Of a stretch of DNA of 64,000 bases, positions 1-11,219 are shown piece after piece. Source of the stretch: Diploscapter coronatus (taxonomy: Eukaryota; Nematoda; Chromadorea; Rhabditida; Rhabditidae); assembly GCA_964036155.1 (NCBI GenBank), contig OZ038422.1, positions 34,309,201 to 34,373,200 of the forward strand, read 5' to 3'. The translations under genes were made by a program, and so were the position numbers. The notes below the pieces were generated by a model. The model did no database searches. It worked only from the letters and a program-made list of their open reading frames with translations, and had not been told where the DNA came from. The first letter of the stretch is position 1. Every line of letters begins with the position of its first letter.

Positions 1-2430
1 TGTCCAAAATGTCCAAAAATGCAAAGCTGAAATATGTGTATTATAACTTCTGCGTTCTTTCAATTAGCCGCAGGTTTCTCAAGTGCGCGTCCCTTGAGAC
101 TTGCCCTGTTATGATTAACATTATCACCTGTTAGTTTCTTCTTTATAATATTCTTTAAATTTTCTATCTATCCCTACCAAAATTCTATCGTACACAAGTA
201 ATCATGAGTTATCAATTAACGTTTTAAATATTAAAACAAGTTATTTTTTACCGTCGCTTGTTGAGTCTTGACCCCACCAGAGGTGAAATTTCAATCATAT
301 GGTAGACTCAAATCGAACACAGAAAAAACAGATGTAATCATAACATACACAGTTTAGAAAGCGCCGATTATGTGATGCTAAAAGTTCGAGAAAAACTCAA
401 AGTCGCGACTTTTATAGCGAAATTGGGGATTTTCAAGAGTCCAATTATCGTAAATGGGTTTAATGGGTCTCAGATAGTGTTGTTTCATCGTGACTATTAG
501 GAATATTCATGCCATGGGAAATGGTTAGAGATAGAAAAGAAACGACTTTTATCCGTACTATTAAAAATGCTTGAAGTTTTCCAATTGCCCTTCATCAGTT
601 AGCTTGAACTCGTACAATGGTTCAAAATGACGCATATATCATGAAGTGGAAGCATTACTTTAATTATTAATGATATTCTAGGAAGCGTCATGGATTCATT
701 CATTTTCTCGTAAATAGCATTAGCAGCCGAAAAACAAAATGAATTTTACCGCAAGATAATAAAGGCCAGTTAGCATTACTTTTGCAAGCCTCAAAATTGT
801 GGATGTGTATCAACTAAGAATGAGACGGAATTTCGAATTTAAAGGTCTTGCAAAAAGTTGAGTCTCAAAATTTTTATTCCGTCTCATTCCTGATATATAT
901 ATATATATATATTCAGCCAGGATCAAGAGATTTTCATTTGAAATATTTTTGAAATCCATAAAGGTGAGGGGATTAGTCGAATGAAATGCACATAAAAAAC
1001 ATTATAATGAGAAGTGCGCTTGGGTGTATGCGTCAGCTCTCTCTCTCTTCTATTTGAATTTAGGAAAAGAATAGAATATAATACAAGAAAATAAACCACA
1101 CAATCCTTTTGTTATGATTGAAAAGTTAATGCGAGTCCATTCCTAAGATATCATGTCTAGGGGCAAGGAAGCTCTAGAGAAATTAGCCAAAATGTCTAGT
1201 CTCAAATCAACCAAGCTGACGAAAACAATAAGTTGGGTTATTTTTGAACGTTGAAAATCCGAAATTGCAAAACTCAAAAGGTATGATTGTGGATTTTTCA
1301 TAAGTCATGCGCTTTTGAATACGCATCTAATTTTTGAGAGTTCGCTTTCAAAAATAACCCCCGACTGCAAAATTGAATCTTTGTTAAGGATTACGGGCAA
1401 ATGAGCAATTTTTACCCCCGACGCGTGCTTCGGAAAAATTTAATTTAAAGAAGCAAAATCTGAAAAATGCAATTACGTAGCAACATCAAAAAAGTTTAGC
1501 GGGAAATTGCAAATTGGAAATTAAAGTAAAATCTGAGGATATGAATTTCAAATGTCATGTAGCCGGAAATATCATTCCTTGTGAAGGGAGGTGTGTGTGT
1601 GTGCACGCAATAAAGATGCAAAACGAGAATTCACCTCGCCCTATGCAAAGTAGAGCAAATCATCCGTCGGACACCTCACCTCGTATCTCCCAGGTTAAAA
1701 AGCCCCCCTAGCCTTGCATCAGCCGAACATTTTTATGAAAAGAATTTTTTATGGTCCCGACGATATATTTTAAGCAGACTCTCAATGACTGATCACTCTA
1801 AAATGTCATCCAAGCTAATATAATAAAAAACTGCAGGAATAAAATAATATGTCAAAACCATGAGGCACGTGGATGAGCACTTTTTAAAGTACACAAAAAA
1901 TCGCAAATGAGCTTGGGCCCTGCTCAATTGAATCTCAAGTTGATTATTCTTCAATCTGTGTTCTAAGAGATTAGATTTCAAAGGGTTCAGATTATTTCTA
2001 TTTTAAGCAATATGGATATCGCGACATCATAACAAGAAAAAATGAAACATGATTAGAAAAAAACTAGAGTAGAATGTGTTTCATGCATTATTTGTTTTCT
2101 AATGTAATTTTAAATTTAAGTTTTGATATTTTAACTAGCCCCCAAAATAGCAATATTTTCACTTCAAACAAGTGGCACTCATTGATCGGATAGATAGGCC
2201 CCAACCCGTATACACTCAAAATGACAACCGGATTTTCGCGCTAATTCGCAAATAACGAGCTGAAATAATGTAACCGATGATGATTGAGAGCAACTTGGTT
2301 CTACCCCTCAATTCTCAAAATATATTGCGCTCTTTGTTACCTAAAATTGTTTTCACTAGTTGAAGTTGTTAATAGCATCATTGCTTCATTTCTACAGAAA
2401 ATCGTTTTCCAGATCTTCTCACCGCCGAAA
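1..2430. other. Intergenic stretch, no gene seen
   Basis: AT-rich sequence with frequent stops on both strands. Only short unsupported ORFs are present, with no chain of spliceable exons. A (TA)n microsatellite lies near 892-912 and a short CT run near 1040-1050. It may contain the promoter of the gene beginning at 2432. Confidence 0.6.
892..912. repeat. (TA)n microsatellite
   Basis: An uninterrupted TA dinucleotide run of about 20 bases sits in otherwise non-coding DNA. Confidence 0.9.
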
Positions 2431-2431
2431 T

Positions 2432-4300
2432 ATGAAGATCCAACTGATCCTGTCTACGCTTTTATGCTCAATTGCAGCGAAAGAATACAGTTAGTTTCAC
2501 TGACTTCGACTTTTATCCCACTAAAATTCAGGAAATTATCACGAAGGAACTGTCAGTGAGAAGTATGAAAGTAAACCCAGTGAAGGTTGTTATTTTTAGA
2601 GTAGAGTTTCCGATAGTAAAATCTAGGCAGCAATAGCAATTCACTTTCCGAAGAAACGTTCTTCATTCCTGATGAGCAGTTAGAACAACAAAGAGTTCCA
2701 CCGTCAGCCCCAATCTACCAAAAAGAAATTCCACCTGAGCCTATCGAAGTTCAAATCGCACCTGATCGTGATGCTCCTTATCAAGCCTATGAAAATCCAC
2801 CACCCATGGTCGAGGCTCAACCTCTGTCAGAGCCAGAAATTCTTGTAAGTTCGAAAAAACAACTAAATTTAGAAAAAAAAAAATCGCCATCTTTAGATTT
2901 CTAACTATCACGCGCCAAAAATAAATCCAAAATAAAATAGCCCGATATTAGAAGAATGAGGGGGGAGACGCGAATTTTCAAGGCTTTGAAAGAGGAATGA
3001 GTAAATGCAAACGTGGGTATGAAGCAATGATGAAATAAGATAGAGAGCGCGAACAATTCGCAAAATCTCTGGCTTAATTAAATAAAGCTAGACTGAGAAT
3101 GAATGACACCTGATGAATTCATTAAAGAACCTTTACACTCATATAGGACGAAGACGGGTTGACAAAGGAGCAAGCAGCCGAGAGACAGCAGTTCTTGGCC
3201 GATGTTGGTCAAGCATATTTGCAGGCGCTTATGGAATACGGTAAGGATTAGTTTGCCTCATCGGAATTGACAATATTGAAATTGCAAGTCCACAAAAATA
3301 CATTAATTTGCAAAAATATAATACGTATTCCTTACTAACTTTCTCTCTAATTTCAAATATAATACTACGTTGTCTTGCATTTTCAAATGTCACTTTGAAG
3401 AACTACTGTCAATCCTTCAGAATACCAAGAACTTGATAATTTGGAACAGGAAGAAAAAGATAAGGAGAAGGAAGAGAAGGGTCAGAGTGCACCAGTCTAT
3501 CAGCAGAATCAGATCTTCTACGTGCAGAACAATCAACAGAACAATGTGGTAAAATCAGGGATACAAACTCTAGATCGGCACACAAAACATTCAGCTCTAC
3601 GATGTTAAAGTAGCAGCACCGCAGGAAAACAAAGTACTTGTTGCAAACGTTCCACCCCCAGTCGATGACAAAGCTCCACCTCGTCTTGCAGTCGATCCAC
3701 CAAGACAAAGAGTAGGCAGTTGCAGTATTCTAAAATAAAAGACCCATTCAAAGACATCGAAAATAGAAAACCCCGGGCTTCAATTCGAGAAAATACAGTA
3801 CTTTTCTGACAAGTGAAAGAGTCAGCGTTTAGCCAATCGGTATGCAAAAAGACTACGAAGCGGTCGAAATGCCAAGCGATATGCCCAAGGCAGCTGGAGT
3901 TCATTCAGAACCATCTGGTTAAAATTCACGGCAAATCCCAAAGAATCGATACGATTACAGTGATGACTCCACCCTCGTTCATGGCTGTTGTCGTCGATTT
4001 GACCGACGTGCTGATCGTGCTGATTGCCGCTGTAGTTCTACTCTGGGTGCTCAACAAGGCTTACAGATATTTCATGTGAGTTCAACCTGGAGTGACAAAA
4101 CTATGCAGATCTAATAAAACATCGAAGAATGTGAATTTACAGTAATCCAATCTAAATTCGCGCTTCAAGAGGGCAAATTTCAGAGGATTAAACATTTCAG
4201 GTACCCTCGTGAAGTTGCAAAGACGCAGAAAGTCATGACCAACATTGCTGCACTCGACCATTCTGAAGCCGGATCAGTGCACAAAGTCCCCTTGCCTTGA
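2432..4300 (+). CDS. Novel single-pass type I membrane protein (322 aa)
   Basis: Nine exons join in frame: 2432-2489, 2532-2585, 2627-2844, 3147-3240, 3421-3548, 3595-3711, 3833-3917, 3961-4075 and 4201-4300. They total 969 nt and give 322 residues plus TGA. The start is chosen because it opens a signal peptide (MKIQLILSTLLCSIA, cleavage near residue 16). The ectodomain is rich in Pro, Glu and Gln, has no Cys, and includes a charged run (EEKDKEKEEKG). Near residues 255-280 a hydrophobic helix (VLIVLIAAVVLLWVL) is followed by KAYRYF and a cytoplasmic tail of about 40 residues ending HKVPLP. I do not recognise the family. A secreted ligand-like precursor or a cuticle/ECM-linked membrane protein are possible, but nothing in the sequence decides. 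The gene structure is well supported by phase at all eight junctions; the function is unknown. Confidence 0.75.
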
Positions 4301-5049
4301 AATCACCTGAACTCTAAACCTTGATTCTAGACTACCTACTGTATTTATTTTCTAATGACGAGTAAAATTGTTTATGTTAATCTCATAAAATTATCGCTTA
4401 TTTATTAAAATTGAATTGAAAGAACGTGCATATAAAATATCTAAAAGTAGAAAAATAGAAATATCAAAGTCTGAGATCAGAATACCTATACATGCAGAAA
4501 AAGCAAATAGTTCGATAGAATTCTGTAGGAAAAATCGCGATAAATGAATTATGTGACTAAGTGTAGATAGGACTTGAAATAGCACATGAAAACTGAAGGT
4601 AGCTCGGAAAAAACCCAAAACCCAACAAACAAAAACCACACAATTCCCCTATTAGCCTCATACCACATCGTGATAAAACGATTTAAATTAAGGTTCTTCT
4701 TCATTAGGTTTCGGGTACTTTTCCGATTTACCGAGACTGGAAAGAGAAGGAAAACTCTTGAATACCCCTAGGAATGTGTACGATATTTGGTTCTATATTG
4801 AGAAAGTGGGAAAAGAGAAAGATAGAAATAAAGAATGAGAATTCAGAATCAAATTTTATCACAATCTTTGTTCATCAATTATCATTGCCACTGGATTTTA
4901 ATTACAAGTTTTTGTATCGTTTTTGGAAAGTTTAGTAGTTTTTCTTAAAAATTGAATAAGCTTTCCAAAAAAAATGAATTATACAAAGTAGGAAGAAGAT
5001 GCTAGTTTTAAATTCGAATTTCGCAATTCGTACCCATTTTTATGTTTAC
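4301..5049. other. Intergenic between convergent genes
   Basis: About 750 bases separate the converging 3' ends of the membrane-protein gene (+) and the SLC35D gene (-). I see no coding potential, only AT-rich 3'-UTR-like sequence. Confidence 0.6.
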
Positions 5050-8000
5050 CTAAATTTGGCTTTTCTCTGGCAAGATGGGCGGCACGGTGGGAAGCTGTCG
5101 GTAGCCTTGCGAGGTCGGTTTTTTGGTCCGGAAAGTCACATAGGTGTAGAGAATACTGCCCGCCACACTGAAGTCCCCAAGATTTTTTTTTCCATAATTT
5201 TGCACATTTTCAGAATTCAGTTTTACCTGATGTTGATGCCGACGAAATTCGTCCACTGGAATACATAGTCACCGCTAGAGAACATTCCGACATATGTTAC
5301 AAAGAGGTTCTGAAATTTTACGGGTCAAAAAATTCCAGTACTTCTGCCTCAACGTCTCTACAATTCTCAACAAACTCACAGAATTTGAAAAAAAAATGCA
5401 GCGAAAGTTCAAAAACTCACTTCACTAAATAAAAATTGAAAAAACGCGTCTAGCTGCGCGGGGGAAAAATCGTGAGATTCATCTCACAGAAAGATATCAA
5501 TTAGCTCCTTTCTCAATAGTCTGACTCTTTTACAATGCCGTTTCATTTCTTCTTTCTTCTGAACATTCAAAAATGCTAGAAAACGCAGAAGAAAACTGTA
5601 TTGTTAGTCGCGAGCTGTAGAGTTTAGTTCTTTCAGTCATTTTCTGATTTCTATTCGTCTTCCATTCATATGGATTTTAAGGGGGTCTTGAAGCAAATGT
5701 TTTGAAAAAAAAAAGTTCGCAGCGAGAATCCGAGAATGTCCCTAATCTGCGCTTGAAATTTTAAGCTTTTCACATTTTCACCTCTAATTTTTCTCACGAT
5801 CTTACAAGTCTCATCCTTTGAAAACAGCGGAGAGTACAAAATAGTAAAGGTAAACGAGAGACAACGACAGTTCTTTTTTGCCTGCCCACAGTTTGGATAA
5901 ATGAAGAATGCTCCCAAAGGATAAGGATTGTAAGGTCATATTCTTCGTGAGTTTGAGACCGTGTTACTTGATTAATTCGAACGCACCTTGATGGGTCCGA
6001 CGCATGTCGTGGTGAGTGCCGAGTTGTGGTGCGTACAAAGGACGAGCGAGTAGTTGAGCACGAAGCCGCACACGCACGAAATGAAGAAGCATACCCATAC
6101 CGGCGTCGTCATGTCGTCGCTCAGCACGAATTTCATTGTCTGCAATTTTTGTTTAATTTTAATTTTTTCGTTTTCTTTTCCAAAGATGCTAGAATCTCAA
6201 TTTGTTCTTGAGTTTACAAGAAATTTGTTCTGCCCTTCATCTATTTAGAATCTATGTTCAGCTCTGATCCAGACTTCTCAAAATTCGATCCGCAGAAAAA
6301 TAGCGTGTCATATCGAGAGGAAAAGATCATGTCTTCTTTATCTCTCTCTCTCTCTCTCTCTCAAAAAGGCACTATTTTTCTGTGGATTGAGCTTTGAGAA
6401 ATCTGCTCTGATCATTAACTCGAACCTTTTGAACATCCCCAGTGTAAATGGCGAAAAGAAGTGCAGGCAGCGACATGAACAAGCAATTGTAGAACATCAG
6501 GCCGTATTTGCCGAGATCCTGAAATTTCAATTATTCAACTGGGAATTCTTCTGAAATTTTGGACAGCATTGGTATGTAAATATGTCAATTAGCAGACAAG
6601 GCTGATTTTTCACATTATTTTTACAAGTCTGCATGCCATGTTTTCTCAGTTTTTATGTTTATTTTATTTTGAAAAGCGCATGGCATAGACATTTCGAAAT
6701 GCAGGGAGAATTAGATAGCTTCTCTCAAAATTCCATATCATATTCCGAGTTTTTTTTATTTATTTTCGCACCTTAGCCTCCAACTTCTGTTTGGTGACGA
6801 CCCCCAGAGCGGCAGTGCAGATGTCGTTGACGAAGATCATGACGTAACCGTACAGATAGAATGTGATGTCGTAGAAGGCGGCCACCATCGAACCGAGGAT
6901 CATCAGACCCACAGAAATGCGCACTGCTCGCGACGCTTTCACTCTGGAATTTCAAAAAATTCTATCTTTCTTTCATTTCAATTTTTGATCATACTTCTCC
7001 AAATTACGACCCGAAACCCGCCCTGCAGAAGAAAGTGTCGTTTGAGGGGGTAAAGAGCACGTTTTCTTTGCTCTATCTTTCGGAAAGACTAGCTATTGTT
7101 TCATTCGGGTCAAATAGCAACCCGCAGCATTGCAAGTGTTTCGGTTTCTTTGAATTTGAATGATTACCCTAAAATGTAGTACTCGAGAATCATCGTCATC
7201 AATATCGAGAATCGACGCAGCACGGTGAACATTGGTAGGCTAAAAAGTTCGTTGAATTATTCCTTTCCCAGTTTCTTTTATCATTAGTTCTTTTCAGAAA
7301 TGTAAATTTCAAAAATTACTCCTCTTCGAGATGTCGATCTCTCGAATTTTCAGAGATGCTCTTTAGATTGCGAAAATAAAGAATATTGCATTTCAACAGA
7401 ATCCGAGAGATAAAGGTCAAGGAAGAGATAGGGATATTTGAAACAAGGCATTTTTAAAAGTTCGAAATCAGAATTTCAAATGACCCTGGTGTGAAGAGCC
7501 CAATGTCTTTCGTACATAATGAGCAGACAATCTGGAAACTACATGTGAGATGTTTTGTCTCATTTTCCATACAATGCCACACGCCTTGGTTTCATGCACG
7601 TCGTGAAGTTTTCAGATTGCCAAATGAACAGTGTATATTTTATAGAGCCTGTTATGTTCAACACTCACACTCACTTTCTTTACAGGACACTGATTGTGCA
7701 GAAAATGAGTGTGAAATACAAGAGGCTGTTTGACACTCAGACGCTGTAAATTTTTACACTCGCGTGAGCAAGCGTGTCTAATCGAGAGAAAAAGCGTATG
7801 TCTTCTTTGTCTCCCGAAAAGACATACTATTTTGTGCATCGGATACTCCCGCAGGTTTAAAAATGTACAAGATTATTGCACTGTACTTGATCATTTGGGT
7901 GCCGCCCAGACCGGAGACGAGGTTTAGAAAGTAGAGCAGAGGGAGTGGGTTGATCTTGCGAGGAATGGAGGAGTCGAGCGAGGGAAACGAGATGAGACCG

Positions 8001-8964
8001 AGCAGACGAGCCACGTACAGGATGAGCACTGTCGCTGCCATCTGACCGAACGCCACGCACAGGAACGACGGGAATCTGAAAACAGCAGTCACTGGCCTTC
8101 TTCAAAATCGAAAAGGAATTCTACACAATTCACTTGTGTGAAGAGAAGTGGGCCAAATTGGGAATTCCTCTTTGGAACACTGGAATTTTGAAGAAGACAT
8201 TCCAAAAATTCAAGAAGGGGTTCGTAGCGTTATTCACCAAAAATTTTGGTGAATAACGCTCGCCCTCCAGAAGAAACAGTCTAGTTTGAAGGGCAAAGTC
8301 ATGTTCTTTTCTTTTACACGAAATTCTTTTTGTAAGTCTGCAAGTCTTCTCTAAAATTGCCATCTTCCGCCAAACTTACTTGAGATTAGTGAGGAGGATT
8401 TTGTTGACGAACACGACGAGAATCGATGTGAACCCGTAGAACACGGCAGAGCCGACCCGCTTCCATAGCGAGACTTCGGATGCCTGAATTTGTATGAGTG
8501 ATTAGATGAATTGAGACTGACTTTTGAAAAGATACTTATAGTGCAGTTCTTTGCTTGCAGTGCGGAATTTTTTTTGCGCTTTTAACATCCCCCGAATTGG
8601 TTGATTGTTTTTAAACAGGAATGTTCCCAGCTGCACCACATAGCAGATTCTGCAGTTCAAGGCAGTTACGAGCATTCCTGCTGCAGGAGAAATGTTCCGG
8701 AATTATTCCCAAGTCCCGAAAATTTCCAGGAAATTCCCAAGTGGAGAATGCATATGGAAAATCTTTAGGGAACATTTCTCCAAATTTCCGATCAAATTCT
8801 CGCACCGTCATTTCAGAATCGTCCTCGGCGACGTCGCTCGACGTGCGGCCTCCAGAATCACTCGACTGCTGCTGCTGTCCTTGGTCCCTCTTGACTTGGT
8901 GCACGCCTGCAGCGGTCGTCCCGTCGCGTCGCCTACAATCAGCGATTTTCGCAATCATCGACAA
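5050..8964 (-). CDS. sqv-7: SLC35D-type nucleotide-sugar transporter (SQV-7-like)
   Basis: Nine exons join in frame: 8806-8964, 8380-8483, 7887-8075, 7168-7239, 6772-6943, 6426-6518, 5987-6139, 5227-5309 and 5050-5167. The total is 1143 nt, 380 aa. Family motifs occur in the expected order: [47 protein letters not shown], an LNY segment followed by NSALTTT, VGPIKN, and [17 protein letters not shown], with about ten hydrophobic helices. SLC35D proteins are Golgi/ER antiporters exchanging UDP-sugars (UDP-GlcA, UDP-GalNAc, UDP-Gal) for UMP. C. elegans SQV-7 supplies chondroitin/heparan synthesis in vulval morphogenesis and cytokinesis. Residues 1-53 are a hydrophilic Gln/Ser/Arg-rich N-terminal extension, so the protein is longer than SQV-7 as I recall it (about 330 aa). 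A hAT-like MITE sits in one intron. Family assignment is secure; one-to-one orthology to sqv-7 is inferred. Confidence 0.85.
6262..6413. mobile_element. hAT-like MITE with 8-bp target duplication
   Basis: Terminal inverted repeats of about 34 bp (left starts CAGACTTCTCAAA at 6270; right ends TTTGAGAAATCTG at 6405) surround a core with a (TC)n run. The element is flanked on both sides by CTCTGATC (6262-6269 and 6406-6413), an 8-bp duplication typical of hAT transposons. There is no coding capacity. It lies within an intron of the SLC35D gene. A second copy is at 44639-44753. Confidence 0.8.
6343..6362. repeat. (TC)n microsatellite inside the MITE
   Basis: About twenty bases of TC dinucleotides sit in the centre of the hAT-like element at 6270-6405. 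Confidence 0.85.
8226..8260. repeat. Perfect 17-bp-arm palindrome
   Basis: AGCGTTATTCACCAAAA is followed, after one base, by its exact reverse complement. It lies in the SLC35D gene intron between the exons at 7887-8075 and 8380-8483. It could be a hairpin or the tips of two abutted inverted-repeat elements. Confidence 0.85.
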
Positions 8965-9172
8965 AGACGCGACATTTCGAGAAGAAAATTAACGAGCGAG
9001 CCATCGTCGTGAATTCAGAAGCGACTCGAAACAGAAAAATGGAGAATTTAAGAAATCAACAGAAATTCGGGAGCGAATATGGAAATCAGAAGCAGCCAAA
9101 AGAAACATGCGAACAAGGAAATGAATCGGGACGGCGTAAACAAACGCGCATGAAGCGAATTGTTGGAAGGGC

Positions 9173-9258
9173 TGTAGGTACATTGTTACCAAACGCTATT
9201 TCTCCCCTCTTTTCTTCTTATCCTACACTATCTCTGCTTTGGTAACAAAATACCTACA
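9173..9258. mobile_element. Short inverted-repeat element
   Basis: The ends match as inverted repeats of about 21 bp: TGTAGGTA, a spacer, TTACCAAA on the left, and TTTGGTAA, a spacer, TACCTACA on the right. The loop is about 45 bp. It lies upstream of the SLC35D gene. It looks like a tiny MITE or solo TIR pair; no clear target duplication was found. Confidence 0.55.
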
Positions 9259-10478
9259 CCCCTTAGTTACACTCCTGCGGGCATTTTAAGAATACATTTA
9301 ACAATGTTGAGTGCGGGTCGGGGAACCGTTTGTGCCCCCTAGATGTAATGAAAATGTTCGTTTGCCACGATTCTACAGACCTTGTTCTTTAAAAATAATG
9401 AGGCGAGCAATACATGTGAAAGACAAACAGTTCTTTTTCTGCTTGTCCACAATTAAAGCAAATGTAGGACGTTCCCAAAAGATAAGGTTTGTAAAGCCGT
9501 GTTGGAAAATGAAAAAGCTATATTTGATTTGAAATGAATTGCTGGCATTACGTGTTTTGTCAGCTGGAATTCTATAAAGCAATTTGATAGACGAAAAGCA
9601 ATTGGAAAGGAATTCTTGCAACATAAAAATAGACATTTTTATGAGACATGAGCGCCCACGTGAATAAGAGTAGTGGAGAGATGGCTATCACAAGTTTTGA
9701 GACTTGAAAAGTGGAAAGTCAATTTACGAGAAAGGAAAGAAAGTGGAGTGGGAGAATTAGCACAAGTTGATTGTAAAAGGATTAGCACTGACAAATATGT
9801 TCGGAGATTGGCTGATTTGTTCAAAGATCTCAGAATCTGATACATGAAGGATAAAAATTAGTCAGGAAGGAAATCCTGAAGTGATAAAATTATCAGATCA
9901 AGTTGGTCTCGCGACTTACTGATTGAGTGAAAGCTGAAATTTGGAACTCGCATGTTTACCATGACCTGAAATTTTCATTATTCTATGCTTCAAGATCGAT
10001 ATATTCGAGGAGCATAACAACATGTTGACTATGCTCATGAACTGTACAATCTTCAGCTTTAGACTTTGTAACTTGTTCGTATGCATGGCTCTTCAACTAT
10101 AGCCACTTCTGAAAGCGATCTCGATGTTTGTTTGTGAAGAGAGTAGTTTCACTTGTTTCGAGACTTTTTCCGACTTCAAATCAGTCAGATTTGCGTTATC
10201 AGGTCCAATTTCTTCCTGATAGCAAAGACCCGTTGTCCTTCTTCCTGCACAAGCGAACTTTTCAGTTTGGCAATCGGTTTAATCCGCTTAGAAGGTAGAA
10301 GAAAAAAGAAAAGACGGCTGACGTTTTCGTGCAGTCATTTAAATATGAGCTGCTACCGGACGCACGCTATTCTTTAATTTTTATCTCAAATTTAATTTGA
10401 TCTAGAAACTTTGTATATTCGCTTTTTCAAATTCAATTTTACTTGGCTAAAAACTCGAGATAAATTGGATTTCAGAAA
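9259..10478. other. Upstream region of the saposin gene
   Basis: About 1.2 kb without supportable coding sequence. It holds several GATA-type sites (see separate entry) and an ORF-poor AT-rich background, and it lies between the divergent SLC35D (-) and saposin-like (+) genes. The proximal part just upstream of 10479 carries TTTCAG at 10470-10475, a plausible trans-splice acceptor four bases before the start codon. Confidence 0.5.
9882..9895. promoter_or_regulatory. Palindromic pair of TGATAA (GATA-factor) sites
   Basis: TGATAAAATTATCA contains two inverted TGATAA motifs, the consensus bound by nematode intestinal GATA factors of the ELT-2/ELT-7 type. A further CTGATAA in reverse orientation occurs at 10196-10202. 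They lie 280-600 bases upstream of the saposin-like gene, a class often expressed in the gut. The regulatory role is inferred. Confidence 0.45.
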
Positions 10479-11154
10479 ATGAAGAATCTCTGCATCGCAA
10501 TCGTCGTTGCTTTTCTTGCCTTCTACGCAACTGCGGTTAGTTTGAGTTTTTGAAAAGTTAACAAAAGTGAAGATTGTACAAATTTTAGCAGCGACAGCCT
10601 TTGGACGGCTGCCAGACATGCGAATGGCTGATGGCCATGGCGCGATGGCATTTCAATAACAACGTCACAGATGAGAACGCTCTCAAGACTCAGGTTCGTT
10701 AGCTAATTTTAGATAATTGGCCAATTAACTCGAATTAAATTTAGCTGATCATCGAATGCCAGCATCTGCATGGAGGATCTGCTGAAGTACAGCAATGCAT
10801 TCAGATCGTCAACGATAACATCGACAAGATTTATTCGGTTTGTGTGTTGAAATTTTATATTTTTTTAATCTTTCATCTCATGAACCTACATATTGTCAAA
10901 ACTGTTCTTTTGCAGTTATGTTCGCCTTGAAAGACGTGTAATTTTAGGATCTGCAAGCTGGCGACCGAGACGGTCAGACATGCTACGATATTGGCGAGTG
11001 CACTTCTCCTTCCGGCGAGACCTTCCCCCACTTCACGGGCACTTTCCCAACTAGAGAAGCTCACATTCAGAGGTTTTTTTTTTTTTCATTTTTCTTCACT
11101 TTTCAACTTTTCAAATTCAGACGATTCAAGCGACACGTCAGACAACAACACTAA
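10479..11154 (+). CDS. Secreted saposin-B domain protein (spp family)
   Basis: Five exons join in frame: 10479-10535, 10589-10693, 10745-10837, 10948-11072 and 11121-11154. They give 137 aa. Residues 1-19 form a signal peptide (MKNLCIAIVVAFLAFYATA), which occupies exactly exon 1. The mature part contains the six-cysteine saposin-B spacing (DGCQTC, later ECQ, QQC, TCY, GEC) over residues 25-105, followed by a basic tail (RRFKRHVRQQH). Saposin-like proteins bind or perturb lipid membranes; in C. elegans several spp genes encode intestinal antimicrobial or lysosomal lipid-binding proteins. A polyadenylation signal AATAAA is at 11205. Upstream TGATAA sites fit gut expression. I cannot say which spp gene this matches. 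Confidence 0.85.
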
Positions 11155-11204
11155 AAAGTCATTGTTTTTCTCGTTCAAACCTCATTTCGACTAATAATTA
11201 TTGT

Positions 11205-11210
11205 AATAAA
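11205..11210 (+). terminator. Polyadenylation signal (AATAAA)
   Basis: A canonical AATAAA lies 50 bases past the stop codon of the saposin-like gene. Confidence 0.7.
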
Positions 11211-11219
11211 TTCTGTACT

